Shown here piece after piece: positions 19,978-33,065 of a stretch of 64,000 nt of DNA. The translations under genes and the position numbers were made by a program. The notes under the pieces are model-generated. The model ran no database searches and was not told where the DNA came from. It worked only from the letters and a program-made list of their open reading frames with translations. The DNA is from Owenia fusiformis (Eukaryota; Annelida; Polychaeta; Sabellida; Oweniidae), in contig CAIIXF020000002.1 of assembly GCA_903813345.2 (NCBI GenBank), positions 18,906,284 to 18,970,283 on the forward strand, given 5' to 3'. Every line of letters starts with the position of its first letter. Within the stretch, counting starts at the first letter, position 1.

Positions 19978-20100
19978 ATTTCATAAATTGTATCATGATT
20001 TTCAAGTGCTCTTCAATAATCAGTCAATGGAGGATGAATTGATACGCTTGGTTGATGATATTAAAGTTCTCCAAATATTAGGGGAAGTATCCATTAATGG
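19978..20100 (+). CDS. Exon-like segment, function unknown (copy 1)
   Basis: This 123-base segment is flanked by TTTCAG (acceptor, AG at 19976-19977) and GTAAAA (donor at 20101). One frame is open throughout: one leading base, 40 codons, two trailing bases. The peptide starts FHKLYHDF and ends LGEVSING, with a helical middle (MEDELIRLVDDIKVLQ). The copy at 40455-40577 keeps the frame with one His-to-Tyr change. It may be an upstream exon of the integrase-domain gene whose decayed exon lies at 37108-37381; that is inference from shared orientation. Confidence 0.4.
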
Positions 20101-20840
20101 GTAAAACCAATAGATTTCATTACTTAAAATCTGTTTCTTGTTGGCAGTCAGGAACAACATCTGCAACAAATGTTACGCTTTTGTCACCCTTTTATATGAG
20201 TTATTTTACATTTTTGCTAGAACCAGAAAAATAGTGGAGCTGTTTTGTTACACTGTCAAATGACAATTTTTGTCATTTTTAAAATGGCAGCCAATTTATG
20301 GCTGTTACCTAGTTATGAACTGTGAAGTATTATATTATCCTGCAATAAACTCCTTCCTTTTCAAATAAAATCAGTGTCAATGTATATACTTAATATTTTC
20401 TAGGTGGGTTTACAGTCGGCAGTATACTTGTGGACCCCAATGTGTTAAGAGAGCAAGTGATAAGCCTTTAAAATTGAACCCTTCAATGACTGTATCATGT
20501 CCCACGTAGGAGGGTAGGTGGGTATGAGGTAGGAAGTTTTTTATACCAAGCCGAGAGAGATGCAGCGAACACACCAAGTTAATGCGACAGCTGGATCAGT
20601 TTTTCGACAACTTTGTGCCATCAGATACAGTCCAAGTAAACAGTATCATGGGCGAGAGGTGTTGGTGTTCCTGTCACTTACACCCCAGTCACATTTGTTG
20701 CACGGAGGCCGTGCGTCGATCGCAGATCAATTAAATCAGTGAATTTCTGCGGCGAGCGTAGAAAAACTATGTTTGCCTTGCAGTCTCCGTCAGGCGTATC
20801 CAGTTTTTTACAGGCCGCAGGGTAGCCGTGGAAATTAAAA

Positions 20841-21545
20841 CTCGTAGTTATAATATTTGTTCCTATCTGCGATCCCCGTAGAAATCAACAGGCCGTTGCC
20901 AGACCACAGAAAGGTCCAACGATGGCCGCACGTCGGGTTCCGTTGACTTGCTTCTACTGTAGGGTTTGATGGGTAATGTACCTTTGGAAACAGTTTTTAT
21001 GTCAGTTTTCGGTCATATATTTGCTGTAAACGCAACAAAGTACGTATACTTTTTGATGTAAGGCCAGCAACTCATATTTCACTTACACTTTTTATTTGAT
21101 ACTATATCCTAACACTACAAACAACATTTATAAATCGTATTGATGTAGATAAAATAAAAAGAAGAATTAACGTTAAATCAACAGAAATTCAAAAACTCAG
21201 AGTTATAATATTTGTTCATTTCTGCGGTCCCCGTAGAAATCAACAGGCCGTTGCCAGACCACAGAACAGCCCCATGGTTGCCGCACATTGACTTGCGTCT
21301 GCCGTAGTGTTTTGATGCGTGATATACATTTGGAAACAGTTTTAGGTCAGGTTTGCTGTCGTATCTTTGCTGTAAACACAGTATAATAGATATACTGTTT
21401 GATGTATTACCATAGCAACCTATACTACAAAAGATACTTATAAGTTACTTATGGTCAATGTAAAATCCAGCACTTTCTATTTGATACTATATACTAGCAC
21501 TATAAATAACATTTATGAATTGAACTAATGTAAATGAATTAAAAA
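20841..21545. repeat. Two tandem units of about 355 bp
   Basis: The phrase starting AGTTATAATATTTGTTC recurs at about 20846 and 21201, followed in both by CCCCGTAGAAATCAACAGG and, further on, TTTGGAAACAGTTTT. The units have diverged. The pair is also present in copy 2 (about 41319-42003, with a short deletion). Confidence 0.8.
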
Positions 21546-21716
21546 TAAACAACGTTTATCAGCAGATATTCAAATTTCGCCGTGAAGCTGCCGCAGGAAA
21601 TGTGACTGCAAAACTATCCTACCCCAGAAATTCTACGGAGAGCGACGTAGAAATGATACTGACCGCAGAAATGACAAACCGCACGTTTGCCGTAGGAAAT
21701 GTGACTTGGGTGTTAC

Positions 21717-22214
21717 TAACCAACCAACTAACGAACCAGATAACCACCAGACCACCAAAAAGGGTAAAACTAACTAACCAATTAACTAATTAATCAACCA
21801 ACTAACCAACACTCCATCCAACGAACCAAACAACCAACGAACCAGACTGCAACAAACGAACCAGATGACCAAGATCATGGATCTAGTGTCTTGTATTGTA
21901 TTGTATTGTTTTGAATTGTATTGCATTGTGTTTTTTGTATTGTATTTGTTTTTCGTTGACCAATACTTACTCAGTAATGATTCAATTTTAAAGTTCACCT
22001 CATGTAATACTCAAGATCTAAATTTTGAAGGTCTGAAGTCTTGTGTTCATTTTAGCTACAGTTGTAGATTGAAGGGTATTTTCTTTTGGGTGTAATTTTA
22101 ATTTCAATTTAAAGGTATTCATGTAAAATTGTGGGCTTAGTCTCGGGATTTTCTTTGTTTTTAAGTGAATCATCTCTGATCTTTTCCTTAAATGTACTTT
22201 GAGGTGCATTCCTC
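21717..22214. repeat. AACC-type and TTGTA-type simple repeats, no gene
   Basis: From 21717 to about 21870 the sequence is a degenerate CAAC/AACC tetranucleotide repeat. From about 21890 to 21950 it is a TTGTA-rich repeat. The rest is AT-rich with no credible ORF. The same sequence follows the 6-kb element at 48263-48700. Confidence 0.75.
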
Positions 22215-22299
22215 TTGCCTTGGAGAAATTAAAGTGAAACATAAAAGAAAAAACCACAGAGAATCTACAATTTGTGCTACCCATCTGCAGCATTTGTAT

Positions 22300-23270
22300 C
22301 TACATACCTCGGCAGGGAGATAATATTTCTCCGACATTATTCACAATCTTTGTAAATGATCTCGTTACGGAAATAAAAAGGCTTAATGCAGGTGTCGATA
22401 TCGCAGGAGACAATGTAAGCATATTACTGTATGCTGATGATGTTGCATTGATCGCACCAACTGAATTAAAGCTGCAACAAATGGTTAACTGTCTTCATGA
22501 TTGGATATATAAGCGGCGACTGACTGTAAATGTTGAAAAAACGAAAGTAGTGCACTTTAGGAGAGCGTCGACAACAGAAGCAATATTTGTGCTAGGGGAT
22601 GCAAAAATTGGAAAAATAAACTCTTATCGCTATCTCGGAGTTGTTATGAATGAGACTCTCGACTACACTGAAATGGTTTCCACTCTAGCTGATGCAAGCT
22701 CTCGATCCCTTGGCGCTCTTATTGGAAAATAATATTCGATTAATGGACTTCATTATTCGACATTCACAAAGATGTATAATGCAACCGTTATCCCCATCAT
22801 GGATTACGGGGCTGGAGTTTGGGGCTATAAAGACTACGACAAACCAAATACTGTCCAAAACCGTGCCATGAGAACATTTATGGGCTTAGGGAAATATGCT
22901 CCCATTCCAGCTATGTATGGAGATATAGACTGGATACCACCATGTGTTAGGCACCATGTTGAAATGGTTCGTTTATTCATCCGACTTAGTAGAATGCCAA
23001 GAACAAGGATTACTCGAAGAATATTTGACTTTGACTATGCCAATGCTGAAAAAGGCCATAGAGGATGGTGTAAAGAGGTCAAAGATATATTTAAAAATTC
23101 TAACCTGTTAGACCTCTATAATGAACGTTTCTTTAATAATTCAAGTGCAAGGTCAACATTTAAAACTGTAAAAGATTCTGAAATGGGTCGCTTTATACAT
23201 AAATGGACAGTTCAAATAACTACAATGCCAAAGTTACGTACATATAAGTTAATTAAAGACAATTTTGGTA
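22300..23270 (+). pseudogene. Broken LINE reverse transcriptase fragment (copy 1)
   Basis: The fragment starts inside the RT palm at a QGDNISPTLF-like motif B, then the catalytic YADD box (VSILLYADDVALIAPT), the thumb region and RNA-binding helices. Sequence upstream of motif B is missing, so it is 5' truncated. An in-frame TAA interrupts it near 22730, where copy 2 is intact. The coding sequence stops abruptly at 23270; copy 2 carries a further 340 nt of ORF ending in a zinc-knuckle-like domain. The copy is therefore dead. The clade differs from the LINE at 14849-17827. Confidence 0.85.
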
Positions 23271-23272
23271 TG

Positions 23273-23923
23273 AAAATGAATTCTGAAAATGTATTTCATA
23301 AATTATAGCTATAGATGATCATGATCTTCACTATGAAGGTATAGACGGCAACATGTATATACTATTAGAATCAATTACCAGGTTATACATTTTTATCAAT
23401 AGACTTAAAATACTACCTAATATGATAGGTAAAGAACAAATTTTCATGAGGAACTCAATTGCAAATCGCATCATAAAATGAGTAAGTAATGATAATGTAC
23501 AAGGGGCGATCAACAAATAACGCAAATAGAGCCCTATCTCAGAAACTAATTGGAGTTAGAACACCAAATTTGATACATCGTATCACCATATCATCGTATT
23601 GACCTGCTTCAAGTACCCATACCACGGGTTACTATGGTAATTGCAACGTTGACATATATCAATGTTTGTGCCTGTAATTTTCTGGAAATATTGATGAATG
23701 TTTGGTGATACTATGTACAATCAAGTGTTCTAACTCCAACTCTCGTGAGTAATATGCTATATTCACTCGTTCCCTCTAGTCACTCGTGAATATATCATAT
23801 ACTCACTTGAGTATAAACACGATATACGGAATAAACAATTATATAACCTCATACTATCCTGTTTGTTTTTCTTACTGTATGGTGAATGATGTAAGATGGG
23901 AAAAGATCAAGATTATGCACCAT
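23273..23923. repeat. Segmental duplication blocks C/D, copy 1; no gene
   Basis: This low-copy AT-rich sequence matches 51003-51444 and then 57003-57090 plus 57517-57640. It contains the unoccupied site of the tyrosine-recombinase element (junction 23714/23715) and of a LINE tail (TATCATA at 23793-23799). No convincing ORF was seen. Confidence 0.8.
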
Positions 23924-26900
23924 TCAAATCTTTGTGTGACCAATCAACAAGTCGTCGGTAGGGCAAATGTAAAAATGTATCCTGGAACATCTCACTAAAT
24001 AACCAATATCATGCTGCCACCAGCGTTACGTACGACTGGTGCGAAAATTGACATTTCCTCCAGAGCACAAACTGCATCATAGATTTAAGACGAATTAGAT
24101 ATAAAATATATCACGAACGGGAACACCATTCATTAAATCCATTCAAGAGCATACTCAAAAATATATATTTAAACGCCTGACAAAATTGCAAAGGACTGTC
24201 ATGTACCAGTGTGACGTACGACTAGTCGGAAAATTGACATTTCGTCAAGAGCGCAAATTGCATAAGCGATTTAAGACGAATTGGATATTATATATCCCCC
24301 TAACAGAGAAGCCAATCGATACATCCCTCCTTTGGGAAACGTAAATATATATACATAAACGTCTCACAATATATCAAAGTAGTCGCTGCTACCAGTGCGA
24401 TGTACAGCTGGTCCGAAAATTGACATTCCGTACATAGCCCAAAGTAAATTAGACTTGTATGACAAATTAGATACTCAATATCTCACGAATAGAAAGAACA
24501 ATCAACAAGTCCTCGATAGGGCAAATGTAAAAATGTATCCTAAAACATCTCACTAAATAACAAATATCATGCTGCCACCAGCGTTACGTACGACTGGTCC
24601 AAAAATTGACATTTCCTCCAGAGCACAAACTGCATCATAGATTTAAGACGAATTAGATATAAAATATATAACGAACGGGAACATCATTCATTAAATCCAT
24701 TCAAGGGCATACTCCAAAATATATACTTAAACGTCTCACAAAAAGGCAAAGGACTGGCATGTACCAGTGTGACGTACGACTGGTCGGAAAATTGACATTT
24801 CGACAAGAGCGCAAATTGCATAAGCGATTTAAGACGAATTGGATATTATATATCCCCCTAACAGAGAAGTCAATCGATACATCCCTCCTTTGGCAAACGT
24901 AAAAATATATACATAAACGTCTCACAATATATCAGACTAGTCGCTGCTACCAGTGCGATGTACAGCTGGTCCGAAAATTGACATTCCGTACATAGCCCAA
25001 AGTAAATCAGACTTGTATGACAAATAAGATACTCAATATCTCTCGAATAGAATGACAAATCAACAAGTCCTCGGAAGGGCAAATGTAAAAATGTATCCTG
25101 AAACAAATAACAAATCTCATGCTGCCACCAGCGTCACGTACGACTGGTCCGAAATGTGACATTTCCTCCAGAGCACACACTGCATCATAGATTTAAGACG
25201 AATTAGATATAAAATATATCACGAACGGGAATATCATTCATTAAATCCATTCAAGAGGATAGTCCAATATATATACTTAAACGTCTCACAAAATCCTGAA
25301 ACAAATAACAAATCTCATGCTGCCACCAGCGTCACGTACGACTGGTGCGAAAATTGACATTTCCTCCAGAGCACAAACTGCATCATAGATTTAAGACGAA
25401 TTAGATATAAAATATATCACGAACGGGAACACCATTCATTAAATCCATTCAAGAGCATACTCAAAAATATATATTTAAACGCCTGACAAAATTGCAAAGG
25501 ACTGGCATGTACCAGTGTGACGTACGACCGGTCGGAAAATTGACATTTCGTCTAGAGCGCAAATTGCATAAGCGATTTAAGACGAATTGGATATTATATA
25601 TCTCCCTAACAGACAAATCAATCGATACATCCCTCCTTTGGCAAACGTAAAAATATATACATAAACGTCTCACAATATATCAAACTAGTCGCTGCTACCA
25701 GTGCGATGTACAGCTGGTCCGAAAATTGACATTCCGTACAAAGCCCAAAGTAAATCAGACTTGTATGACAAATTAGATACTCAATATCTCACGAATAGAA
25801 TGACCAATCAACAAGTCCTCGGTAGGGCAAATGTAAAAATGTACCCTAAAACATCTCACTAAATAACAAATATCATGCTGCTACCAGCGTTACGTACGAC
25901 TGGTCCGAAAATTGATTTTCCTCCAGAGCACAAACTGCATCATAGATTTAAGACGAATTAGATATAAAGTATATCAGGAACGGGAACATCATTCATTAAA
26001 TCCATTCAAGAGCATACTTCAAAATATATACTTAAACGTCTCACAAAATTGCAAAGGACTGGCATGTACCAGTGTGACGTACGACTGGTCGGAAAATTGA
26101 CATTTCGTCAAGAGCGCAAATTGCATAAGCGATTTAAGACGAATTGGATATTATATATCCCCCCAACAGAGTAGTCAATCGATACATCCATCCTTTCGCT
26201 AACGTAAAAATATATACATAAACGTCTCACAATATATCAAACTAGTCGCTGCTACCAGTGCGATGTACAGCTGGTCCGAAAATTGACATTCCGTACATAG
26301 CCCAAAGTAAATCAGACTTGTATGACAAATTAGATACTCAATATCTCACGAATAGAATGACCAATCAACAAGTCCTCGGTAGGGCAAATGTAATATCGTA
26401 TTCTTAAACATCTCCCCAAATAACAAATATCATGCTGCCAGCCGCGTTACGTACGACAGGTCCGAAAATTGACATTTCCTCCAGAGCACAAACTGCATCA
26501 TAGATTTAAGACGAATTAGATATAAAATATATCACGAACGGGAACATCATTCTTTAAATCCATTCAAGGGCATACTCCAAAATATATACTTAAACGTCTC
26601 ACAAAATTGCAAAGGACCGGCATTTACCAGTGTGACGTACAACTGGTCGGAAAATTGACATTTCGTCAAGAGCCCAAATTGCATTAGCAATTTAAGACGA
26701 ATTGGATATTATATATCTCCCAAACAGACAAATCAATCGATACATCCCTCCTTTGGCAAACGTAAAAATATATACATAAACGTCTCACAATATATCAAAC
26801 TAGTCGCTTCTACCAGTGCGATGTACAGCTGGTCCGAAAATTGACATAGCCCAAAGTAAATCAGACTTGTATGACAAATTAGATACTCAATATCTCACGA

Positions 26901-29900
26901 ATAGAATGACCAATCAACAAGTCCTCCGTACGGCAAATATAAAAATGTATCCTGAAACATCTCACTAAATAACAAATATCATGCTGCCACAAGCGTTACG
27001 TACGACTGGTCCGAAACTTGACATTTCCTCCAGAGCACAAACTGCATCATAGATTGAAGACGAATTAGATATAAAATATATCACGAACGGGAACATCATT
27101 CATTAAATCCATTCAAGAGAATACTCCAAAATGTATATACTTAAACGTCTCATAAAATTGCAAAGGACTGGCATGTACCAGTGTGACGTACGACTGGTCG
27201 GAAAATTTACATTTCATCAAGAGCGCAAATTTCATAAGCGATTTAAGACGAATTGGATATTATATATCCCCTAACAGAGAAGTCAATCGATACATCCCTC
27301 CTTTGGCAAACGTAAAAATATATACATAAACGTCTCACAATATATCAAACGAGTCGCTGCTACCAGGGCCATGTACAGCTGGTCCGAAAACTGACATTCT
27401 GTACATAGCCCAAAGTAAATCAGACTTGTATGACAAATTAGATACGCAATATCTCACGAATAGAATGACCAATCAACAAGTCCTCGGTAGGGCAAATGTA
27501 AAAATGTATCCTGAAGCATCTCACTAAATACCAAATTTCATGCTGCCACCAGCGTTACGTACGACTGGTCCTAAAATTGACTTTCCTCCAGAGCACAAAC
27601 TGCATCATAGATTTAAGACGAATTAGTTATAAAATATATCACGAACGGGAACATCATTCATTAAATCAATTCAAGGGCATACTCCAAAATATATACTCAA
27701 ACGTCTCACAAAATTGCAAAGGACTGGCATGTACCAGTGTGACGTACGACTGGTCGGATAATTGACATTTCGTCAAGAGCGCAAATTGCATAAGCGATTT
27801 AAGACGAATTGGATATCATATACCCCCCTAACAAAGAAGTCAATCGATACATCCCTCCTTTGGCAAACGTAAAAATATGTACCTAAACGTTTCACAATAT
27901 ATCAAACTAGTTTCTGCTACCAGTGCGATGTACAGCTGGTCCGAAAATTGACTTCTGTACATAGCCCAAAGTAAATCAGACTTGTATGACAAATTAGATA
28001 CGCAATATCTCACGAATAGAATGACCAATCAACAAGTCCTCGGTAGGGCAAATGTAAAAACGTATTCTGGATCATCTCACTTAATAACAAATATCATGCT
28101 GCCACCAGCGTTACGTAGGACTGGTCCGAAAATTGACATTTCCTCCAGAGCACAAACTGCATCATAGATTTAAGACGAATTAGATATAAAATATTTCACG
28201 AACGGGAACATCATTCATTAAATCCATTCAAGAGCATACTCCAAAATATATACCTAAACGTCTCACAAAATTGCAAAGGACTGGCATGTACCAGTGTAAC
28301 GTACGACTGGTCGAAAAAAAGACATTTTGTCAAGAGCGCAAATTGAATAAGCGATTTAAGAAGATTTGGATATTATGTATCCCCCTAACAGAGAAGTCAA
28401 TCGATACATCCTTCCTTTGGCAAACGTAAAAATATATACATAAACGTCTCACAATATATCAAACTAGTCGCTGCTACCAGTGCGATGTACAGCTGGTCCA
28501 AAAAATGACATTCCGTACATAGCCCAAAGTAAATCAGACTTGTATGACAAATTAGATACTAAATATCTCACGAATAGAATGACCAATCAACAAATCCTCG
28601 ATAGGGTAAATGTAAAAATGTATCCTAAAACATTTCACGTAATAATAAATATCAAGCTGCCACAAACGTTACGTACGACTGGTCCGAAAATTGACATTTC
28701 CTCCAGAGCACAAACTGCATCATAGATTTAAAACGAATTAGATATAAAATATATCACGAACAGGGAACATCATTCATTAAATCCATACAAGAGCATACTC
28801 CAAAATATATACTTAAACGTCTCACAAAATTGCAAAGGACTGGCATGTACCAGTGTGACGTACGACTGGTCGGAAAATTGACATTTCGTCAAGAGCGCAA
28901 ATTGCATAAGCGATTTAAGACGAATTGGATATTATATATCCCCCTAACATAGAAGTAAATCGATACATCCCTCATTTGGCAAACGTAAAAATATATACAT
29001 AAACGTCTCACAATATATCATCTAGTAGCTGCTACCAGTGCGATGTACAGCTGGTCTGAAAATTGACATTCCGGACATAGCCCAAAGTAAATCAGACTTG
29101 TATGACAAATTAGATACTCAATATCTCACGAATAGAATAACCAATTAAAAAGTCCTCGGTAGGGCAAATGTAAAAATGTACCCTGAAACATCTCATCAAA
29201 TAACAAATAGCATGCTGCCACCAGCGTTACGTACGACTGGTCCGAAAATTGACTTTCCTCCAGAGCACAAACTGCATCATAGATTTAAGACGAATTAGAT
29301 ATAAAATATATCACGAACGGGAACATCATTCATTAAATCCATTCAAGAGCATACTCCAAAATATATACTTAAACGTCTCGCAAAATTGCAAAGGACTGGC
29401 ATGTACCAGTGTGACGTACAACTGGTCGAAAAATTGACATTTCGTCAAGAGCGCAAATTGCATTAGCGATTTAAGACGAATTGGATATTATATATCCCCC
29501 TAACAGAGAAGTCAATCGATACATCCCTCCTTTGGCAAACGTAAAAATATATACATAAACGTCTCACAATATATCAAACTAGTCGCTGCTACCAGTGCGA
29601 TGTACAGCTGATCCGAATATTGACATTCCGTACAAAGCCCAAAGTAAACCAGACTTGTATGACAAATAAGATACTCAATATCTTACGAATAGAATGACAA
29701 ATCGACAAGTCCTCGGTAGGGCAAATGTAAAAATGTATCCTGAAACATCTCACTAAATAACAAATATCATGCTTCCACCAGCGTTACGTACGACTGGTTC
29801 GAAAATTGACATTTCCTCCAGAGCACAAACTGCATCATAGATTTAAGACGAATTAGATATAAAATATATCACGAACGGGAACATTATTCATTAAATCCAT

Positions 29901-30843
29901 TCAAGAGTATACTCCAAAATATATATTCAAACGTCTCACAAAATTGCAAAGGACTGGCATGTACCAGTGTGACGTACAATTGGTCGGAAAATTGGCATTT
30001 CGTCAAGAGCGCAAATTGCATAAGCGATTTAAGACGAATTGGATATTATATATCCAGCTAACAGAGAATTCAATGGATACATCCCTCCTTTGGCAAACGT
30101 AAAAATATATACATAAATGTCTCACAATATATCATCTAGTAGCTGCTACCAGTTCGATGTACAGCTGGTCTGAAAATTGACATTCCGTACATAGCCCAAA
30201 GTAAATCAGACTTGTATGACAAATTAGATACTCAATATCTCACGAATAGAATGACCAATCAAAAAGTCCTCGGTAGGGCAAATGTAAAAATGTACCCTGA
30301 AACATCTCACTAAATAACAAATATCATGCTGCTACCAGCGTTACGTACGACTGGTCCGAAAATTGACTTTCATACAGAGCACAAACTGCATCATAGATTT
30401 AAGACGAATTAGATATAAAGTATATCACGAACGGGAACATCATTCATTAAATTCATTCAAGGGCATACTCCAAAATATATACTTAAACGTCTCACAAAAT
30501 TGCAAAGGACTGGCATGTACCAGTGTGACGTACGACTGGTCGGAAAATTGACATTTCGTCAAGAGCGCAAATTGCATAAGTGATTTAAGACGAATTGGAT
30601 ATTATATATCCCCCTAACAGAGTAGTCAATCGATACATCCATCCTTTGCTAACGTAAAAATATATACATAAACGTCTCACAATATATCAAACAAGTCGCT
30701 GCTACCAGTGTGATGTACAGCTGGTCCGAAAATTGACATTCCATACATAGCCCAAAGTAAATCAGACTTGTATGACAAATTAGATACTCAATATCTCACG
30801 AATAGAATGACCAATCAACAAGTCCTCAGCAGGGCAAATGTAA
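23924..30843. repeat. 558-bp satellite made of three 186-bp monomers (array 1)
   Basis: About twelve higher-order units are present. Each unit has three related monomers that begin TACGACTGGTCCGAAAATTG, TACGACTGGTCGGAAAATTG and TACAGCTGGTCCGAAAATTG. Spacing between equivalent points is about 550-560. A shortened unit of about 195 bp occurs near 25131-25326. Recurrent 62-codon ORFs are period artefacts. The array is interrupted at 30843 by a mobile element and continues in pieces at 34414 and 36398. Confidence 0.95.
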
Positions 30844-30889
30844 CTAGATTTGTAAATTGAACAAAGTTCAATTTAAGACTCCAGATTGA

Positions 30890-31105
30890 TTTACTTGAGT
30901 AAAGAGCTGAGTAAGTAACTGAGTAGGAAGCTGAGTAAGTAGATGATTAAGTAATTGAGTAAGTAGCTGAGTAGGTAGCTGAGTAAGCAGCTGAGCAGGT
31001 AGCTGAGTAAGTAGCTGAGTAGGTAGCTGAGTAAGTAGCTGAGTAGGTAGCTGAGTAGGTAGCTAAGTAGGTAGCCGAGTAGGTAAGTAGGTAGGTAAGT
31101 AGGAA
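30890..31105 (+). repeat. GAGTAAGTAGCT minisatellite inside the outer element
   Basis: This run of imperfect repeats built from GAGTAAGTAGCT and GAGTAGGTAGCT lies just inside the 5' terminal structures. Many non-autonomous Helentron-type elements carry a tandem repeat core near the 5' end. Confidence 0.85.
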
Positions 31106-31106
31106 T

Positions 31107-33065
31107 TTTCGATCGGAAGTCGGATTGAAATTTGGTTTGCAGATTTGGATTCCTGAGAAAATTCTACCCTTAATTCATAACTCATTTTATTTTGACCTAC
31201 TTTACGGACACCATATCTCAAAAGTGGGTCAAAATACTCTCTGACGGCAAAAGGCTAACACTATTAGCACACTCTTTGCTACCTGTATACAAAATTTTGA
31301 AGCAAATCCTAAAAGTGTAGTGCCAGAATCGCAAAAATAAGGAAAAACTATGAATTTGACCTAGATTTTGACCTAGGCATTTTGGTGTCCAAATATTGAA
31401 ACTAGGTAGCTTTTGAGGTCCCCTTCTTTTATAGGAATTCATTATCTTAAGCTGTACTCAATCTATATCTCGTATTTTACACTTCAAAAAAAATCTTATT
31501 TCCTTGACTTTCTATCAGGAGAACACCAGATCGATTTTTCTCGAAATTTCAAAACGCCATAACTTTCAAACCGGAAGTCGGATCGAAATTTGATTTAAAG
31601 ATTCGGATTCCTGACAAAATTCTACCCCTTATTCATAACTCATACGTTAAATTTGGCGAATTTGTATTTTGACCTACTTTTCGGACACGCCATAACTTTG
31701 GAACCGGAAGTCGGATGGAAATTTGGTTTACAGATTCGGATTCCTGAGAAAATTCTACTCTTAATTCATAACTCATATGTAAAATTTGGAGAATTTTTTA
31801 TTTTGACCTACTTTTCGGCCACCATATCTCAAAAGTGGGTCAAAATACTCTCTGACGGCAAAAGGCTAACACTATAAGCCCACTCTTTGCTCCCTGTATA
31901 AAAAATTTTGAAGCAAATCCTAAAAGTGTAGTGCCAGAATCGCAAAAATAAGGAAAAACTATGTATTTGACCTAGATTTTGACCTAGGGATTTTGGTGTC
32001 CAAATTTTAAAGCTAGATAGCCTTCGAGGTCCCCTTCTTTTATAGACTTTCAGAATCTTAAGCTGTACTCAGTCTTTATCTGGTATTTTACACTTCAAAA
32101 AAATCTTTTTTCTCATTGACATAACATGGGGCACCAAAATTAGCGATTTTTGAGCTTTCAAAACGCCATAACTTCCCAACGAAAAGTCGGATTGAAATTT
32201 GGTTTTCAGATTCGGATTCCTGAGAAAATTCTTCCCTTAATAAATAACTCATAAGTTAAATTATGAGAAATTTTTATTTTGACCTACTTTACGGACACCA
32301 TATCTCAAAAGTGGGTCAAAATACTTTCTGACGGCAAAAGGCTCTCACTATTAGCACACTCTTTGCTACCTGTATACACAATTTTAAGCAAATCCTAAAA
32401 GTGTAGTGCCAGAATCGCAAAAATAAGGAAAAACTATGAATTTGACCTAGATTTTGACCTAGGTCCTGGACTGGATTTGGACCTAGACTTGACTTGGACC
32501 TGAACAAATACTGGACTTGGACCTGAACTGGACCTTGACTTGGACCTGGAAATGGACTTGACTGGTATTTTTCAATCTTGTTTTCACTTTTCTTGACATT
32601 CTATAAGGTTATCATCAGATCGATTTTTCTCGAAATTTCAAAACGCCATAACTTTCAAAGCAGAAGTCGGATCGAAATTTGGTTTGCAGATTCAGATTTC
32701 TGAGATCATTCTACACTTATTTCATAACTCACATGTTGAATTTGGAGAACTTCTTGTTCTGACCTACTTTCCGGACGCCATATCTCAAAATTGGTACGAG
32801 TAATCAAAAATCTGTTGGCACACTTATGAAAGAGCTGCTTCTAAGCTACATCATGAAAAAAAGACAAAGTTGTTCCCATAAATAATGACGAAGATAATTA
32901 ATAGAATGTTGAAAATGCAAGATTTGACCTAGTTTTTGACCTTTGACCTAGATAAAAATTTGACCTAATTTCCCATCATCCCAGATACATTCCCTAGTTG
33001 ATCATGTTAGCAGCTTAAAGTAAGCTCTTCTAGTTGGTGAGAAATCTGGGAAGGAGGAAGAATAA
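31107..33065. repeat. Internal degenerate repeats of the outer element, no gene
   Basis: Three to four diverged copies of a segment of a few hundred bases occur. Landmarks are GGAAGTCGGAT...GAAATTTG (31121, 31572, 31706, 32185, 32663), CATATCTCAAAAGTGGGTC (31211, 31823, 32298) and TTTGACCTAGATTTTGACCT. A short GGACTTGGACCTGA minisatellite lies at 32465-32570. No transposase or other coding signature was seen. Confidence 0.7.

Larger units (their letters stand above)
19721..21777. repeat. Segmental duplication block A, copy 1
   Basis: This block matches 40199-42211 with only scattered substitutions and one small deletion in the other copy. It holds the exon-like segment at 19978-20100, a 355-bp tandem duplication at 20841-21545, and a stretch of degenerate AACC repeats from 21717. 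No complete gene was seen. The bases TAA at 21775-21777 are the unoccupied target of the 6-kb element present in copy 2. Confidence 0.9.

Noticed and set aside
20560-20742. 60-codon ORF shared with 41037-41219
   Set aside because: Shared because the block is duplicated; it overlaps no splice or domain signal and the differences include amino-acid changes without pattern.
21775-21777. Possibility that copy 1 lost the 6-kb element by excision
   Set aside because: Copy 1 has a single clean TAA and no footprint, so an original empty site is simpler; precise excision cannot be fully excluded.
25912-26100. Recurring 62-codon ORF in the 558-bp satellite (for example 25912, 27577, 29249, 30363, 59981)
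   Set aside because: It is the same open stretch of each satellite unit, with no coding signal beyond lacking stops and no independent conservation.
24000-30843. CRISPR array
   Set aside because: Repeats are adjacent and about 186/558 bp long with no short direct repeats and unique spacers; the context is animal satellite DNA.
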